DNA of 64,000 nt from Phanerodontia chrysosporium (GCA_001910725.1 MJGA01000019.1:248001-312000), one strand, 5' to 3'. Positions 35,208 through 46,265 are shown, counted from the stretch's first letter. The notes: generated by a model from the sequence alone, not told the origin. Numbers and translations are program-made.

Positions 35208-36097
35208 CTATGTTGAGCGAGCCACGACGTATAGTTCCGGTTGCCAGCTGGCCTTAGAAACACAGATGAGGGCGACTAATCCAACGTTGTCGAAAGAAAG
35301 ATTCCCTTGAGGCCCGACACGCCATGTGTTGCCGTTGGGTACATTCATGCGTTCATACTTCTGCGAGTTAATGTTGTAAGTACGACGGCGCGCGAGCATC
35401 ATGATGGTACACAATGATAGAAGTACCTCCAGAAGCTTTTTGACCACCTGTGCAACCTTCAAGGCAAGCTTCAGTTTTGATATGGGTTGCTGTACACCAT
35501 CCTGTGAGCGCCTGATGTTGACTTGCTGATGCACCATTTCATATCCCGGTATCTACGAGAGCAGGGATCAGTAATGACAATATCAAGAAGTCATGACTTA
35601 CATGAAGCCTTATGTCGATCTTCTGTTTAAACGACCTATCAGACATGACGTGCGTATATGCCCACTCCTTTGGGAGGGATGACGGATCATCCAGGACGCA
35701 TGAGAGAAGCACCCCGCCACCACTGGTGGTGAACTCGATGGGAGACTGTCGTGCGAAGCTTGTTGGCGATTTGCGTGGAATATACTGGATCTGTCTGATG
35801 TGGGTGCACGAGGGATTGACTGTGCCAGGGAGATGATCCGGCTCCTGCGTGAATCTCTCCAGACCGAAGAAATTCCCCGTGGTGGCGGAAACGTCTGGTT
35901 GCGCTGGCAAGTAAGGACCGCTGGTCTGCGCTGGCAACGGCTGGGCATAATCAACCGTGCCTATGGCTCTCGCGGGGTCGTTCTGGGCCTCGATGGGAGA
36001 GTCCGCCAGAGCGGACGAGGCATCGTACACAAGCGAAGTTGGCCCGTACATCATGTACGGCGGGTGAGGAAACTGGTCCGGATAGCCGGCAGCGGTG
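35208..36097 (-). CDS. Hypothetical protein, C-terminal block
   Basis: Unknown function. Two exons are well defined: the first (from 36097, after an acceptor GTGATAG with branch-like GCTGAT) encodes a Pro/Tyr-rich segment (FPHPPYMMYGPTSLVYDASS) and continues to IDIRLH; an intron of about 60 bases (GTAAGTC...CTCGTAG) leads to IPGYEMVHQQVNIRRSQDG. The end is basic and hydrophobic: KLKLALKVAQVVKKLLEVL, then WRVGPQGNLSFDNVGLVALI and SKASWQPELYVV. There is no obvious start codon in the first exon, so the 5' part lies elsewhere; I suggest it is the minus-strand block at 43518-44236, beyond the transposon. Confidence 0.5.
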
Positions 36098-36345
36098 CTA
36101 TCACATCAGCAATTTAGCGGCGGTGCTTTCAGTACTGTCGTGCTGACTACTGTGGCAAGTACAGAAAGTATCGCAAGACCGGGGTTTCTGTGTAAGACCG
36201 CCCAGCTTTGGCAAGACGGCTTGACTTTGGTAAGACCATTCAACTTCGGTAAGACCGCGCGACACTGGCCAGATACCTGTAAGCTGCCAGACAAAGCGCC
36301 TTCGTAGGTGTCATTGCAGGCCCGCATTGTCGAGCGACATTATTT
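36098..36345. other. Short stretch between the hypothetical gene and the transposase stop
   Basis: Non-coding. It carries the five-copy 19-bp array and presumably one end of the Plavaka element. Confidence 0.45.
36175..36269. repeat. Five tandem copies of a diverged 19-bp unit
   Basis: Exact 19-base spacing with AAGAC at the start of every unit; consensus AAGACCGCTTGACTTTGGT. Units differ from each other at several positions, so only the phase and the core are conserved. It lies about 80 bases beyond the transposase stop codon, at the probable end of the Plavaka element. Confidence 0.7.
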
Positions 36346-39300
36346 CTAAGCATTGTATACATGTAGTAATTCATGCGCGTGATGATCTGCGTACTTGTTG
36401 ACGTAGAAAGCACCGAAACAGTCTAGTGAACAAGAGAAATGAAAGCGTGGGGGGAGGTTCTGGTTACCATAAACAGGGACGAGATGCGCCGCACGCAGAA
36501 TTGAGTCGAGGTGAATGACAGACAGCTCTCGACTCCCGTCCTCGAGTAAATCAGGCTCTACAACCCAAAGTCCAGTAACACTGTCGGGAGCGGTGTCAGC
36601 CAAAGAGAACCACTCCACCAACGCACAGGAGTGACTTTGATTCTCGTGCTTAAACGAGAATAGCAGCTTGATCCGCACGACTTGGAGCCCAAGTATACCG
36701 GGTAGCGAGTGGTCCTTAACAGCAAACGCGCAATCTCGGCGTTCTCCCTCGCCACGCCAAGATGGGGTGGACCGAAGATATTCGGCTCGCATGCCGCCCG
36801 CACCGCTCGAGTCACTTGGACCATAGAATATTGCCCTTGCAGAGTGATAAGTGGAGACGTGGGTGTGCGGATCGATGGCAGGACATGAAAGGAGTTGTTG
36901 ATTGCTTGTCGCACCACAAGACTCGGGATCTTGGTCTGCCAAAAATCGGCGAACGAGCTCGACGAAATTTGGACAAGCGACATGATGGCCAAGAGCTTGC
37001 AGAGACCGTGGATAGGGCGCACGCTCTGGAACGACATCAGAACATGACGAGGTAGGAGCTAATCGTTACTCACGTGGGGTTTGGGCAAGATCGACTGTAC
37101 CAACAACTCGTGGACCTTCAATGACCTCGACATCATCGTCATTGGTAGAGATCGTCGGTGAGCCTGCGGCCTGGGCATTGGAGACCGCATCTTGCGGGGA
37201 CGTTGGTAGATGAGGCCACACCGAGTGGTGGTCATTCTGAGCAGGAGCGGGTGAACGTTCAGGTGGAAGGCTTTGCAGGTGCGCCACAAAAGCATCCGAC
37301 AAGACATCCCCACGTAGCATTTCGCGCTTCGTGAAGTCGGCTCGTGCGGCGTTCAGCTTGTCTAGTCTTTGGTTGGTAAGCAGCATCTGACGTAGTGCGT
37401 TGAACCGATTGGATCGCCTCCATGGTTCCTTGACGGCTTTGATGTGCTTCGACTCTGTGATGCTCGTGCAAAGACCGTTGGGAGCGCCGTATTCCTCGAT
37501 AAGCCTGCGGTAATGCCGTAGTGAATGCTGGCGGGGTAATGCGAAGTCGGTGCGAACACCTGCGGTAATGAACACCTTGCGGTGCTGATGAAATTGGCTG
37601 AGAGCAGAATCAATTTGGCGGAGAGTGTCTTGCGTGATGACCGAGCGTCGTACAAGGTAGCAGAAGTCGAGAAATGCTGCAAAACTTTGAACAACTGCAT
37701 CAGGGACGAGGCCGACAATGGCAGGGATGTACACTTTCATCAGCGCCTTTGAATCGTCTCCTGTCCACTGCTTGAATCGCCGACCATCGTGAAAATGACG
37801 GAGTCCTGGAAATGGAGGCGTAGCGGCAATCCTGTTGTCGTGCTCAGATAAAGTAACATGGGATGTGATGAATTGCAATTTACCTGCGGTCGATCTCATC
37901 TAGGATCGTGTTCATTGCAGCATCGGAACCGCCATTCACCTTCTTCACGTACTCGCCCACCCAGGTGACCAAGTGATCTTTGAAGGTCCCCTTGATCACC
38001 TGGTGCAATAAGTCTGGTGAGATCATCTCGTGTATATCAGCACGAGGGAAATCATTCGTGAACGGCTAAGCAAATGAGGCTGTAAGTCAGTGTGTATATA
38101 TGGCAAGGTGAGCCGTAACACGTACCACTGTGTCACTGTGTATTCCGAATTCTTTGTAAAGTGTTTCCGCCGAGAGGACCTCAACCAACACGTTGTCAAG
38201 ATCCCGTGATCGGTACGGTGGATCTCCCCTGTCAAGGTCCTTCTTGTGTGCGAGGCATCTAAACGCAACGAGAGAGCATTATATAAGCACGAATGAATGC
38301 ACAAATGTAAGAAATTACTCACTTCAGGCACCACCCTTGTACGATTCCAGTCAGAAGAGCCTGCTCTGGATAGTCCGCGATATACGGGCCAAGACAGTAT
38401 ATCCCTCGACGGAAATGTCCGTCAGGGCATCGAAAGACCTGGGGCTTTGATGCGCCAGGCTTTAGACCACGCAAAATGAAGGCTAGCGAGCGATGGAAGA
38501 GCTGGCGGCGAAAGGATGCGAAAGCCGTGCTTCTATCGTGCTTTCGCTCACCTATATTTAATCCAGTAAATCGGTAAGCTCACGATACACAGGAAAGAAA
38601 CCCAAGACGTACATTTCGGAGTAGCCAGGAACCCAATAAGAGTGATAGCGCCTCGGTGCGACCGGCGCAGCGCATTAGATATGTTTCCGAGCGACATGTA
38701 GAGCGGGTAAAAATCGTTCTGTCCTGTCACAACTGAAACAGTTGTTTTGTCGCTACCGAGGATAATCGGGACAACCATAGCCCCGTGGTTCTCGGGATCC
38801 TTGGCCAGCTGATCGGCCTGACGCCATGCCCAGTTTTCAGACATGAAGTCGGAGTAAACACGGCTTTGGTCTTCGTCAAAGTCCCGATGTGGTACAGGGT
38901 CAAAGCCAGAGGCAAATGAGGGGTTACTGAGCATCTGTTGCACGACCGTGTGAGGATCTCGGAAGTGGACCTCATAGTCAGCGGTCATCCAGCTTGGAGG
39001 AGAGTCCTCGGGTAAGCTTCCAGTGTAGCAAGTGGAGAAGGATTGCCATTGAACGTCGCCGACCTTGATAGCATCGATCGTAGCATGAAGATCAGCTGGA
39101 GATGCAAATGGAGGGGTGTCGCCATGGGGAGCTAGCAGTGCACCGATGATGTCAAGCAGCTGCTGCGTGCCGGATGCCGAGAGCTGTTCCTTGTTGTATG
39201 CAAAATCGGCCAGCTCGAACTCTGCCCAACTACGAAATGGATACCAGCCACTGTCGGATGTCGGCTCTGGCGGCAGGTCATCGGGATTGAGTTGAGAACC

Positions 39301-39660
39301 GTCCTCGTCGCAAGGAGCACCTAATTTCAACAATCAGAACATATGAGAACATAAACAATGGGAGTACCCATATCGTTCAGTTCTCGATGGTAAACCTTGT
39401 AGCTCGTAGATGGCCCTTCCTCAGCTTCCGGCGTGTGGTCTCGCACATGCTGGTGACTTTGGTCGTTCAAATCCAATGTATCTTTAGCTTCCGGCTCGGG
39501 CATAACCTCGAAAGTTCTGGGTGGTGATTGGGTAAGATATTCCTGGGCACGATGCTTTGCGCGGTCATGCCGTTTCAGGCCGCCTTGGGTTGTCGCACGA
39601 AAGTTGCATTTGTCGCGTGTACAGGAGTATCGATAGGGTACGAAGACAGGTCGAGGCATG
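36346..39660 (-). CDS. Plavaka transposase
   Basis: Transposase of the Plavaka group of DNA transposons, common in Agaricomycetes. The N-terminus has a C2H2-type finger (CTRDKCNFRATTQGGLKRHD...H). Then WYPFRSWAEFELADFAYNK, MTADYEVHFRDPHTVVQQML, ENWAWRQADQLAKDPENHGA and MVVPIILGSDKTTVSVVTGQ, followed by NDFYPLYMSLGNI. Later exons give GLKPG...CPDGHFRRGIYCLGPYIADY, ADIHEMISPDLLHQVIKGTF, RFKQWTGDDSKALMKVYIPA, SITESKHIKAVKEPWRRSNR and, at the end, DSILRAAHLVPVYG and AFYVNKYADHHAHELL. At least six introns. All diagnostic blocks are present in order, so the element may be intact. The start at 39660 (MPRPVFVPYRYS) is the ATG closest to the finger. Confidence 0.85.
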
Positions 39661-39901
39661 GCACAGATGCTACCGGATAGTAATAGATGTGAAGCAATGA
39701 AACTGTGCGTATCCACAGTTAGAGAGAGAATGAATCGAGAGAGGTGCCGCGCACCCTGACACTAGCGCCGAATGGGCTAGAACTTCACGCGCCGCGCCGC
39801 TCGCGAAAGAAGCCAGAACCTTGCGTAAGCTCCGCAGGGGCTTCCTTTCGGTGCGACGTGGCTCTTTTCTCCATCCACACTCCCTCTCAGATACCGTTCT
39901 C
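39661..39901. promoter_or_regulatory. Shared promoter between transposase and DUF6532 gene
   Basis: About 240 bases separate the two start codons, which point away from each other. Both genes must be driven from here, suggesting coordinated expression of the two transposon genes. Confidence 0.5.
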
Positions 39902-42900
39902 ATGGCGCCACCAAAGAAGAACATGTCCAAGGCTACGCCACCATCGGATTCTGCAGAAGAGGGTGTTGCTCAACCTTCACGGCGCATGCGCACACGCCCC
40001 GGCAATGCCAGCAAGCACCCTGGCCTTGTTGATCTTGACGATGAGACCGAAGGTGGCACTGCCAAACCAAGCAGTCGACGTGGCGGCGGGGCGAAGACTA
40101 CGAAGAATGTGAAGGACATGGACAGCCTACTATCTGGCATGACGAAAGACCAGCAATTAGCTCTCATGAAGGCGTTTCAAGCTGCCATGCATGGCAATGG
40201 CGTACCTCAGGACACGGTCACCACCCTTGAGGAACATTGCCAATCCATCGCCACAGAGGATAGTTCTTCGGAACAGGGTAATCAGTTACTATTCTGCATT
40301 GCCAACTCTTATGCTTACCATGTTATTCATAGCGGACATGGCGACTTCGAAGCGCATGGGCTATCGGGAGATGACGGAGGAGCCTAGGTCAGACCATGAA
40401 GAGGCCGATGAAAGTCCAGCAGATTCCACGCCGCTACACCGAGTAAGCATACAAGAATTGACAGAACATGCCATGCGCAGTTACTTACACTTGAAGGAGA
40501 CGTACGGCCAGATGGACGTCACGGCAGGAGATCATGGCGACAAAACCTTCTCTCCTGACGAGTTTGCTGACTTTGAGCAGATTACGGATGATTCTGGAGG
40601 CGGCGAGTCCGAGAAGAAGTCAACAAAAGACCTGAAGAAGCGACTGTTATCAGTTAAGCGCAGTGGAAAGCGCAAAGCTACAGAGGAGAATACCGACCTG
40701 GAGCCTGAGGATCATCTCGACCATATGGATCTTGACGATGAACCACACACGCCAGTGTATGTGGTTTAACTGACCAATCAGTTGCGGTATAATGACTAAA
40801 TGTAATCCTCAGCCCTGCCATACATGCAAAGAAGAAATCCCGTACCAGCGTACAGGGCAGCCTGCTTCCTGACTGGGAAACGCGCATTGCTGGGCCGTCA
40901 GTTAGCCCAACGTTGCACTCTGCCCAAAGCCGTCCACCCACGTCTCTGACTGGTCCAGGAGAAGCTATTGCCTTGGCGCAAGCAACTCCACCTCCCGTGA
41001 GACGGGTTGGACTTCCCCGCGGACACACACGCTCGTCGTCCTCCACCAGCGGCATGGCGTGCAGTTCTGACAGCGTGCCTGCTGCCAATGCACATGCTGG
41101 AGCTCAAAGACGCTCTGAGCTCAAGACACGGGTAACCGAAGAGGTAGTGGTGTTGTTCTTCGAACGCTCTTCATTTGCTTCTCTGACATGCCTCGCTAGA
41201 TGACTGTTGGAGTCGAATTGAAGAGGAAGGACATCAAAAAGTCTGTGGATGACGCTGCGCCCAGCCCTGAGAAGGGTAGAAAACGGATTACATGCACCTC
41301 GGACCTCCCGCTTCCTGCAGACAAGCCTGACGCAGAGTTACTCTGGACAGGCGTTGTGGCTTGCCGCTACATTGCGTATATTGGTTCGTTGGTGAACCCG
41401 TGGAATGGTGACTCCTTGCATGAAGAGGATGACTTGCTGCGGGAGTTCTGGCGTGATGCATTTGAAGAGGAGCTAGTGGGTGAGGACAACCTGCGCAAGG
41501 TTCGCAACATCGTGCGTAGCGCTTTCCACTTTAGGCATCTGTTGTTGTTCGTCAAGCGCTAACACTTGCGCGGCACCTTCACCAGGCTGGCCAACGTGCT
41601 TCCGACTGGCGCAACAGAATCAGCAGGTATGCAATGAAGGCTGTCGACACGTTCTTCTGTGAGCAAATGTCCGACTCCGAGAGAAAGAGGAAGGAATACT
41701 ACGTGAAGTACTGTTCAAGTGGCGAGTCTCCGAAGTGTCTATACTCCGATCCTGAAGTAAGTTCAGCGTCCTCTAGATTTCCGAATGACACCGGTTTACG
41801 ACCTGAATAGGGCCCCTCCGGGGTATACCGCTCTGAGCTTGTTCTCCAAGCCTTCGCAGCTCATCTTGAGTATGCCAAGGGTGCGGTGAACGATTTCGGC
41901 GCCCCTGCCGGGGCTTTGGCCCTTTGTGCCGCCGCGGTGCGCGCTGACAAGTGCCAAAAGTGTTTGGCACTAGGTCATGCAGAACGTTGGAGGAGTAAGC
42001 TACAGCCCACAGCGGCCTACTCGCGATACCAGACATATTTGCACCCCAGCTGCAGACACAAACAGGCGTGAAGGCCAACAATCAGCAACACCCAGCAGCA
42101 AAGATGCGCGTACAAGGCGTACACAAGGGACAGCAAACGATGTCATCATTTTGTATTTGTATCAAGTCTCTCAGAATGCCTCAGAATCTTGAAGAATCTT
42201 GAAGAACGTTCCGGAAACAGGCCATTCCTTCCCCTCCAGCAGCCAGAACAGAGCAGAACCTTGTGGAAATGGGAAGAATATTCCAGATCCCTCGGCATAT
42301 GCTTGGCTCAGCAGCAGGAACTGGCCGGAATATGCTGGAAACAGGCAGAAACGGACAGAATAACCTAGTTTATTCTAGTTTCTTCCCAATGACAAATATC
42401 TACTTCCTTTCTTAGCTTCTTTATTCCCACTCTCTTCAATTTCAAATAGTCTCTACATGTATATATAGGCCACGAGTAGCACCCCAAATAACAAGCAACT
42501 TTGGAGCCGCAGTCAGGCCATTGCTTCACCCGCGGTAGCGTAGCTTAAGCATCTGGCTTAACTACGAACTAGGCCCTATCAGTTCACTACAACGCTAGTG
42601 AAAGGGGGCAAAGCTTACTGAGCAAACGGCTCAGTACAGTTTACTTGAGCTTCACCCGTGACGTGACAGTCAAGTAACAACGGTTCGACGTCGTCAAAGC
42701 CTTCACTATATTGGAGTGAAGCACCTGCTTACGTGCGAGCAGGCTATCTATTGGACATTAGGCTCTGTGTAGACGTAGCTTAGGTCTAGCGGCCAAGACC
42801 CTAGCTGTATCTACTCCACGTACATCGCTCCTACCCCCGCATACATTCATACAACAACCACACATTCCCAACACGAACCACTGGGAACCCTCGACCTAAC

Positions 42901-43369
42901 GTCTGGTCCAGGCAACTCAGCAAACGGTTGTTCCTCCTGACTAAACAACAGACCAACCGTCCCTGGCAGTGACAGCGCAATACCTTTACTCACATGAATA
43001 GACTGTGTACTAATTATTGTCTAGGTTGAACGCACATTTTTAATGTGGAAGACAGGTTCAAAGCTCGACGACGCAGCACGCATACTGCTCGTGGAGAAAG
43101 CAGCCAAGGACACATCACGTCATGGTCGGCAGCTTTACAACAGCCTTCAGATTGAATTGCGGCAGGTCAAATCCTTCTCCGATGCGACGTGGGGTGCCGT
43201 GACGAGGCAGCACTCCAAGCACACAGCCAAACTCAAGACGAGCGCATGGGACGAGGTTTTCTCTGGGGCAAGTGCCTACGCCCAGAAGGGCTCCGCCGTG
43301 GTTCCCGTATCCGTAGAAGGTGGCGTCAACGAGATAAAGCGCGAGATGATTATGTCCGATGATGACTGA
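39902..43369 (+). CDS. DUF6532-type protein, divergent partner of the Plavaka transposase
   Basis: Starts MAPPKKNMSKATPPSDS and continues with a long acidic, Ser/Lys-rich, probably disordered N-terminal half, with nuclear-type basic runs such as KRSGKRKATEE. The C-terminal half carries the conserved domain: WDWRNRIS-like segment, AMKAVDTFFCEQMSDSERKR, CLYSDPEGPSGVYRSELVLQ, AFAAHLEYAKGA and GALALCAAA. The chain then jumps over a 1.09-kb intron (41937-43024) to VERTFLMWKTGSKLD and KTSAWDEVF, ending at 43367. The large intron contains an LTR-like insertion. Family function is unknown; such genes are frequent in Agaricomycetes and here the gene is paired with a transposase. Confidence 0.65.
42160..42910 (+). 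mobile_element. LTR-like insertion inside the DUF6532 intron
   Basis: AT-rich, non-coding block with a TATA box (TGTATATATAGG near 42458) and a stem-loop-like TGAGCAAACGGCTCAGTA. It is followed by CCAACACGAACCACTGGGAA, which resembles CCAACGAACGACTGGAGACC after the second LTR-like block at 44.6-45.1 kb. I read both as diverged LTRs of one retrotransposon family with the start of the internal region. Borders, target duplication and orientation are not certain. Confidence 0.35.
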
Positions 43370-43517
43370 CTGATGGGTTGAGACGTAGATCGTGCTCTTC
43401 TCTCTGCTTGTTTCTGGTCGGTTTCACTCCCAGGCCTCTTTCTAACATCATGACACATGTTACCCCTTTCATTTCTCGTTTGCAGGCTTCGAAGCACTGA
43501 TACCATTACATTAGCAC
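43370..43517. other. Junction between DUF6532 3' end and the host exon block
   Basis: Short non-coding segment that should contain the right end of the Plavaka element. No clear terminal repeat found. Confidence 0.35.
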
Positions 43518-44236
43518 CTGTTGCATCGCACTAATTACATTGGGACTCGTAGTACGGTCAAAAATTAATATTTCTGCTCGTTCTAGAACGACTGGATGGA
43601 GCTGAACAATCACCCGAAGAGCTGACGTGCTGGTATCTGACCGAGGGCTGGAGAAATCTTGATTCTGTCCCAGCATCTGATCACTGGCTCCTGAACACTT
43701 TCGGTGCTGGTGTCTGTATGCATTCAGTGCTGTGCGCTGTACAGCGTGCTGACAAAAAGGTACATGACTGAATAAGAAGGCTGTCTGGATGCTTACGCGT
43801 CTGTGACAGTCCCGCAAGACGCTGTAAGAGCCGTCGAGAAATTGCTGATGCAAGCGGGAGCTACATTATTGTGGATCAGCTACATAGTATATTGTCAGAG
43901 CGAAGCACTTACTGGGTTCGTGGCATATGCCTCCTCGTATGCCATGCTTGGATGATATGCGGAAGGTGGCCGGTTGCCTCCCAATGCTTCGAGGACTGGG
44001 TAAACGACGACCGCGTCGTCGACATGGGCCCATGTATCGAGACGCGCAAGCTGCCATTCTCTGCTTGACGAGGCCGGGCCATAAGGTACACTTGGCTCCG
44101 CATCTCCCATTGCAGTCCACGTAGGTGGCTGCAAGAGGTGCATGTTTGTACCTAACATGTTTTCACCGTCAAGGGGTGCCTCGATCGGGTGGTTTGGGGC
44201 AAGGACCGCAAGGGATGCAGTCCATATGTAGGTCAT
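43518..44236 (-). CDS. Hypothetical protein, N-terminal block (possibly split by the transposon)
   Basis: Unknown function. An ATG at 44236 opens MTYIWTASLAVLAPNHPIEA; the exon runs to 43913 and is followed by two more exons joined by introns of 52 bases (43861-43912) and 67 bases (43730-43796). The product is Pro/Ala/Ser-rich with LASAISRRLLQRLAGLSQT and LRVIVQLHPVVLERAEILIF. The last exon ends at a plausible donor, CAACAG followed by GTGCTAATG, at 43518. If the transposon lies in an intron, the chain would continue at 36097. Reading phase at that join is off by one or two bases, so the link is tentative. Confidence 0.4.
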
Positions 44237-44639
44237 GACGGTGTCCTGCGTCAAACTTGTTTGACACAAGAACATAAGGAAAATGCTGAAAGGGTACAGC
44301 CTACCCACAAGTGCCTACCTAGTATACTCCAGCCAAGACAGAAAGGGAAGACTTTCCATGGGATTATACAGGCACCAAGGCACTGGAATCACTGCACAAA
44401 CACTCCCCCCCCTGATCACCCCAAATGATCGAGCACGATCAACTGCACTAGTCTCGATCACAAGGCCACCGATCACGATCAAGCGATCGAATACTCAAGC
44501 CTCGATCGCACAGCCCCTGAAACGCGATCAGAGAATCAAGGGTGCACCTCAGAAGCTGAAAAAGCGACTCATCGCCAAGCAGTATGAGTCAGAAAAGAAG
44601 GAAATTAGGGTATGGGATGACTAAAGGCTCAATCAGCAC
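44237..44639. other. Repeat-rich stretch with dense GATC sites
   Basis: Open on the plus strand (44283-44624) but of odd composition. Nine GATC sites fall within about 120 bases (44414-44532), mostly as CGATC. Could be a relic of a retroelement coding region next to the LTR-like block. Confidence 0.3.
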
Positions 44640-45110
44640 AACAGATCATTAGCTGATTGATTATGGAACTACTCTTCTCTGCGACAAATTGGAAGAGCAT
44701 GGGAGCTCAGCCAATCAGGTTGCACGATCATGTACCCCATAAGGGAATTTCAAATATACCTACAGCAGTATATATACAGCAGTAGGTAGCCCACTTAATA
44801 CGAATCCAAATTTCTCCAAAGCAGAGCTCTCAAAGTGTCAGAGCTGGGATTGACTTCCTGAGCAAACCCGTTGCTCAGTATTCAGAAGTACGTATCAGAG
44901 GCGCAGAAAGCCTACTGACAAGAGTTATTTGAGTACCCAGAAGGACCATACCTGGAGAAGAGTTCAAGGACTTCAACTGGAAGTCAAAGCCATAATAACT
45001 GCAGAGCAATAAGCATCGAGGCTATTGCTTGAGTTATTTCCCCCCATCCCAACATCCTGCATATTCTCAAGACTCTGAGGATAAGCCTTGTCACTCCCAC
45101 ACACTACCCT
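44640..45110 (+). mobile_element. Second LTR-like block
   Basis: Contains TATA-rich AGTATATATACAGCAG near 44770 and a CTGAGCAAACCCGTTGCTCAGT stem-like motif related to that in the block at 42.2-42.9 kb. Followed at 45110 by ACAACCCCCAACGAACGACT, similar to the sequence after the first block. No coding capacity of its own. Limits are approximate. Confidence 0.35.
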
Positions 45111-45233
45111 ACAACCCCCAACGAACGACTGGAGACCCTCCGATCCAAAGTCGCGATCCGAGAATCCAGGCGGTTTAGCAAGAACGTTGACCACGGCCTA
45201 ACCATCCAACCTCAACACTTCCTAATCACCGCA

Positions 45234-45930
45234 AAAGAAGCGTCGTTAAAACGGCGCTTGGACAACGGAATGTTTTCTGGAGTTGTGATGTGCGGCAAGG
45301 TTGTATACTGGCTTTCTGCCTGGACTCTGCTTATGAACATCAGCTTTCTTCCCCCGCAAGAGATCTGGAACCAGAGGAGAAAGCTGACTATCTGTGTGAC
45401 TTCACCTTTTGGGTGATTATGTGCGAAACTTCAATGGTCTCGCAATATATCCTGGAAAGGAGCAATATGTTCAGCGAGGGTATTACGCAGATGCTGACCG
45501 TCGTGGACTATTAGGCTGGGACCACGCAAGCTCGGGACCTCCACTTAGTGAACCTCGCAGCCCTGAATAGGTCGCCATTGTCAATGACGAACGTTTTGCA
45601 CTGGCACTGTTGGTCGAACACTTCGGCGTATCACTGACATCAGATATCACGAGGTGCGATCTATATCAGATACAAGCTTCAAAGTTGCTGTAGACACAGT
45701 GTAGGGTGATCGCAGCGTGCGCCTTGTGCCTAAGCCAAAGTATTCGATAGACATATTGGCAAACTTCAGCAGGCTCTCCTTCCACGACACATACGACGCG
45801 CGCACACCCCCATCGTGGTCCTACAAGGTAAGGTTTCAGAGGCACTAGCGAAAGTATTAGATGATGCAGAAATACAGAACTCCGTATCGACTGCGCACCG
45901 ATTCGCGTGTGGTAAGTCCCCAACACACGG
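45234..45930 (+). pseudogene. Coding remnant of unknown family, 5' side of the SINE-like pair
   Basis: Plus-strand frames read like protein: YPGKEQYVQRGYYADADRRG, then after an acceptor CTGAATAG, VAIVNDERFALALLVEHFGV, and after another intron (GTGCGATC...GTGTAG) SVRLVPKPKYSIDILANFSR. The chain reaches a donor GTAAGTCCCC at about 45912 and the repeat structure begins about 75 bases later. No start codon or domain identified. It may be an exon block of a gene whose next exon lies at 47.02 kb, or simply decayed sequence. Confidence 0.3.
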
Positions 45931-45984
45931 AGGTTTTGTGAACAGGCCCGGCCTTCGAGCAGGGCCCGAGTCTTTGGGTCGGAG

Positions 45985-46006
45985 CTAAGGTTTCACTAAG
46001 GTTTCA
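45985..46006. repeat. 11-bp tandem repeat, two copies
   Basis: CTAAGGTTTCA occurs twice in perfect tandem (45985-45995 and 45996-46006). On the minus strand this forms the end of the left SINE-like module, where such elements often carry a short repeat tail. Confidence 0.7.
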
Positions 46007-46056
46007 GTTCACCGGATTAGCCACGCCCCGTACATTTAGCGTAGGCGGATTATCCG
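46005..46056. repeat. Inverted repeat, left arm (52 bp)
   Basis: Begins CAGTTCACCGGATTAGCCAC and ends GCGGATTATCCG. The reverse complement of 46952-47003 matches it at about 44 of 52 positions by eye. Confidence 0.75.
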
Positions 46057-46265
46057 GTTGGCCGGCGCTTGTAGTGGCTAATCCGCTGCGTCGCCCGTCT
46101 GTTTCGCCTGCAATAAATAAATTGGCTTGGCCGGGAATCGAACTCAGGCAGAGCACAGGCAAAATAAGAGCAACCCCTGCGCATACCACTGCGCAACTAA
46201 TCCATATTTTCTAGCTCTATGTAGTAAACATATACCCGTGCTGTGCACCTTCGAGGCAGCTCAGC

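Larger units (their letters stand above)
36098..43517. mobile_element. Plavaka-type DNA transposon locus (outer limits approximate)
   Basis: The unit contains a Plavaka transposase gene on the minus strand and, divergently, a DUF6532 gene on the plus strand. The limits given are the putative splice sites of a host gene that flanks it on both sides. Exact terminal inverted repeats were not established: a short imperfect match (TWTCAGTRCT) occurs near 36130 and, inverted, near 43500, but no convincing target-site duplication was seen. Confidence 0.45.
45985..46203 (-). mobile_element. tRNA-derived SINE-like module (left, minus strand)
   Basis: Read on the minus strand it starts at 46203 with a tRNA-like head: GGATTAGTTGCGCAGTGG (A-box-like) and GAGTTCGATTCCCGG (B-box-like), ending about 46123. 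A spacer of about 65 bases follows, then a 52-bp block (46056 to 46005) shared in inverted form with the right module, and finally the 11-bp tandem tail. No protein-coding capacity. A pol III-transcribed retroposon is the simplest reading; a MITE with captured tRNA-like sequence is the alternative. Confidence 0.55.
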
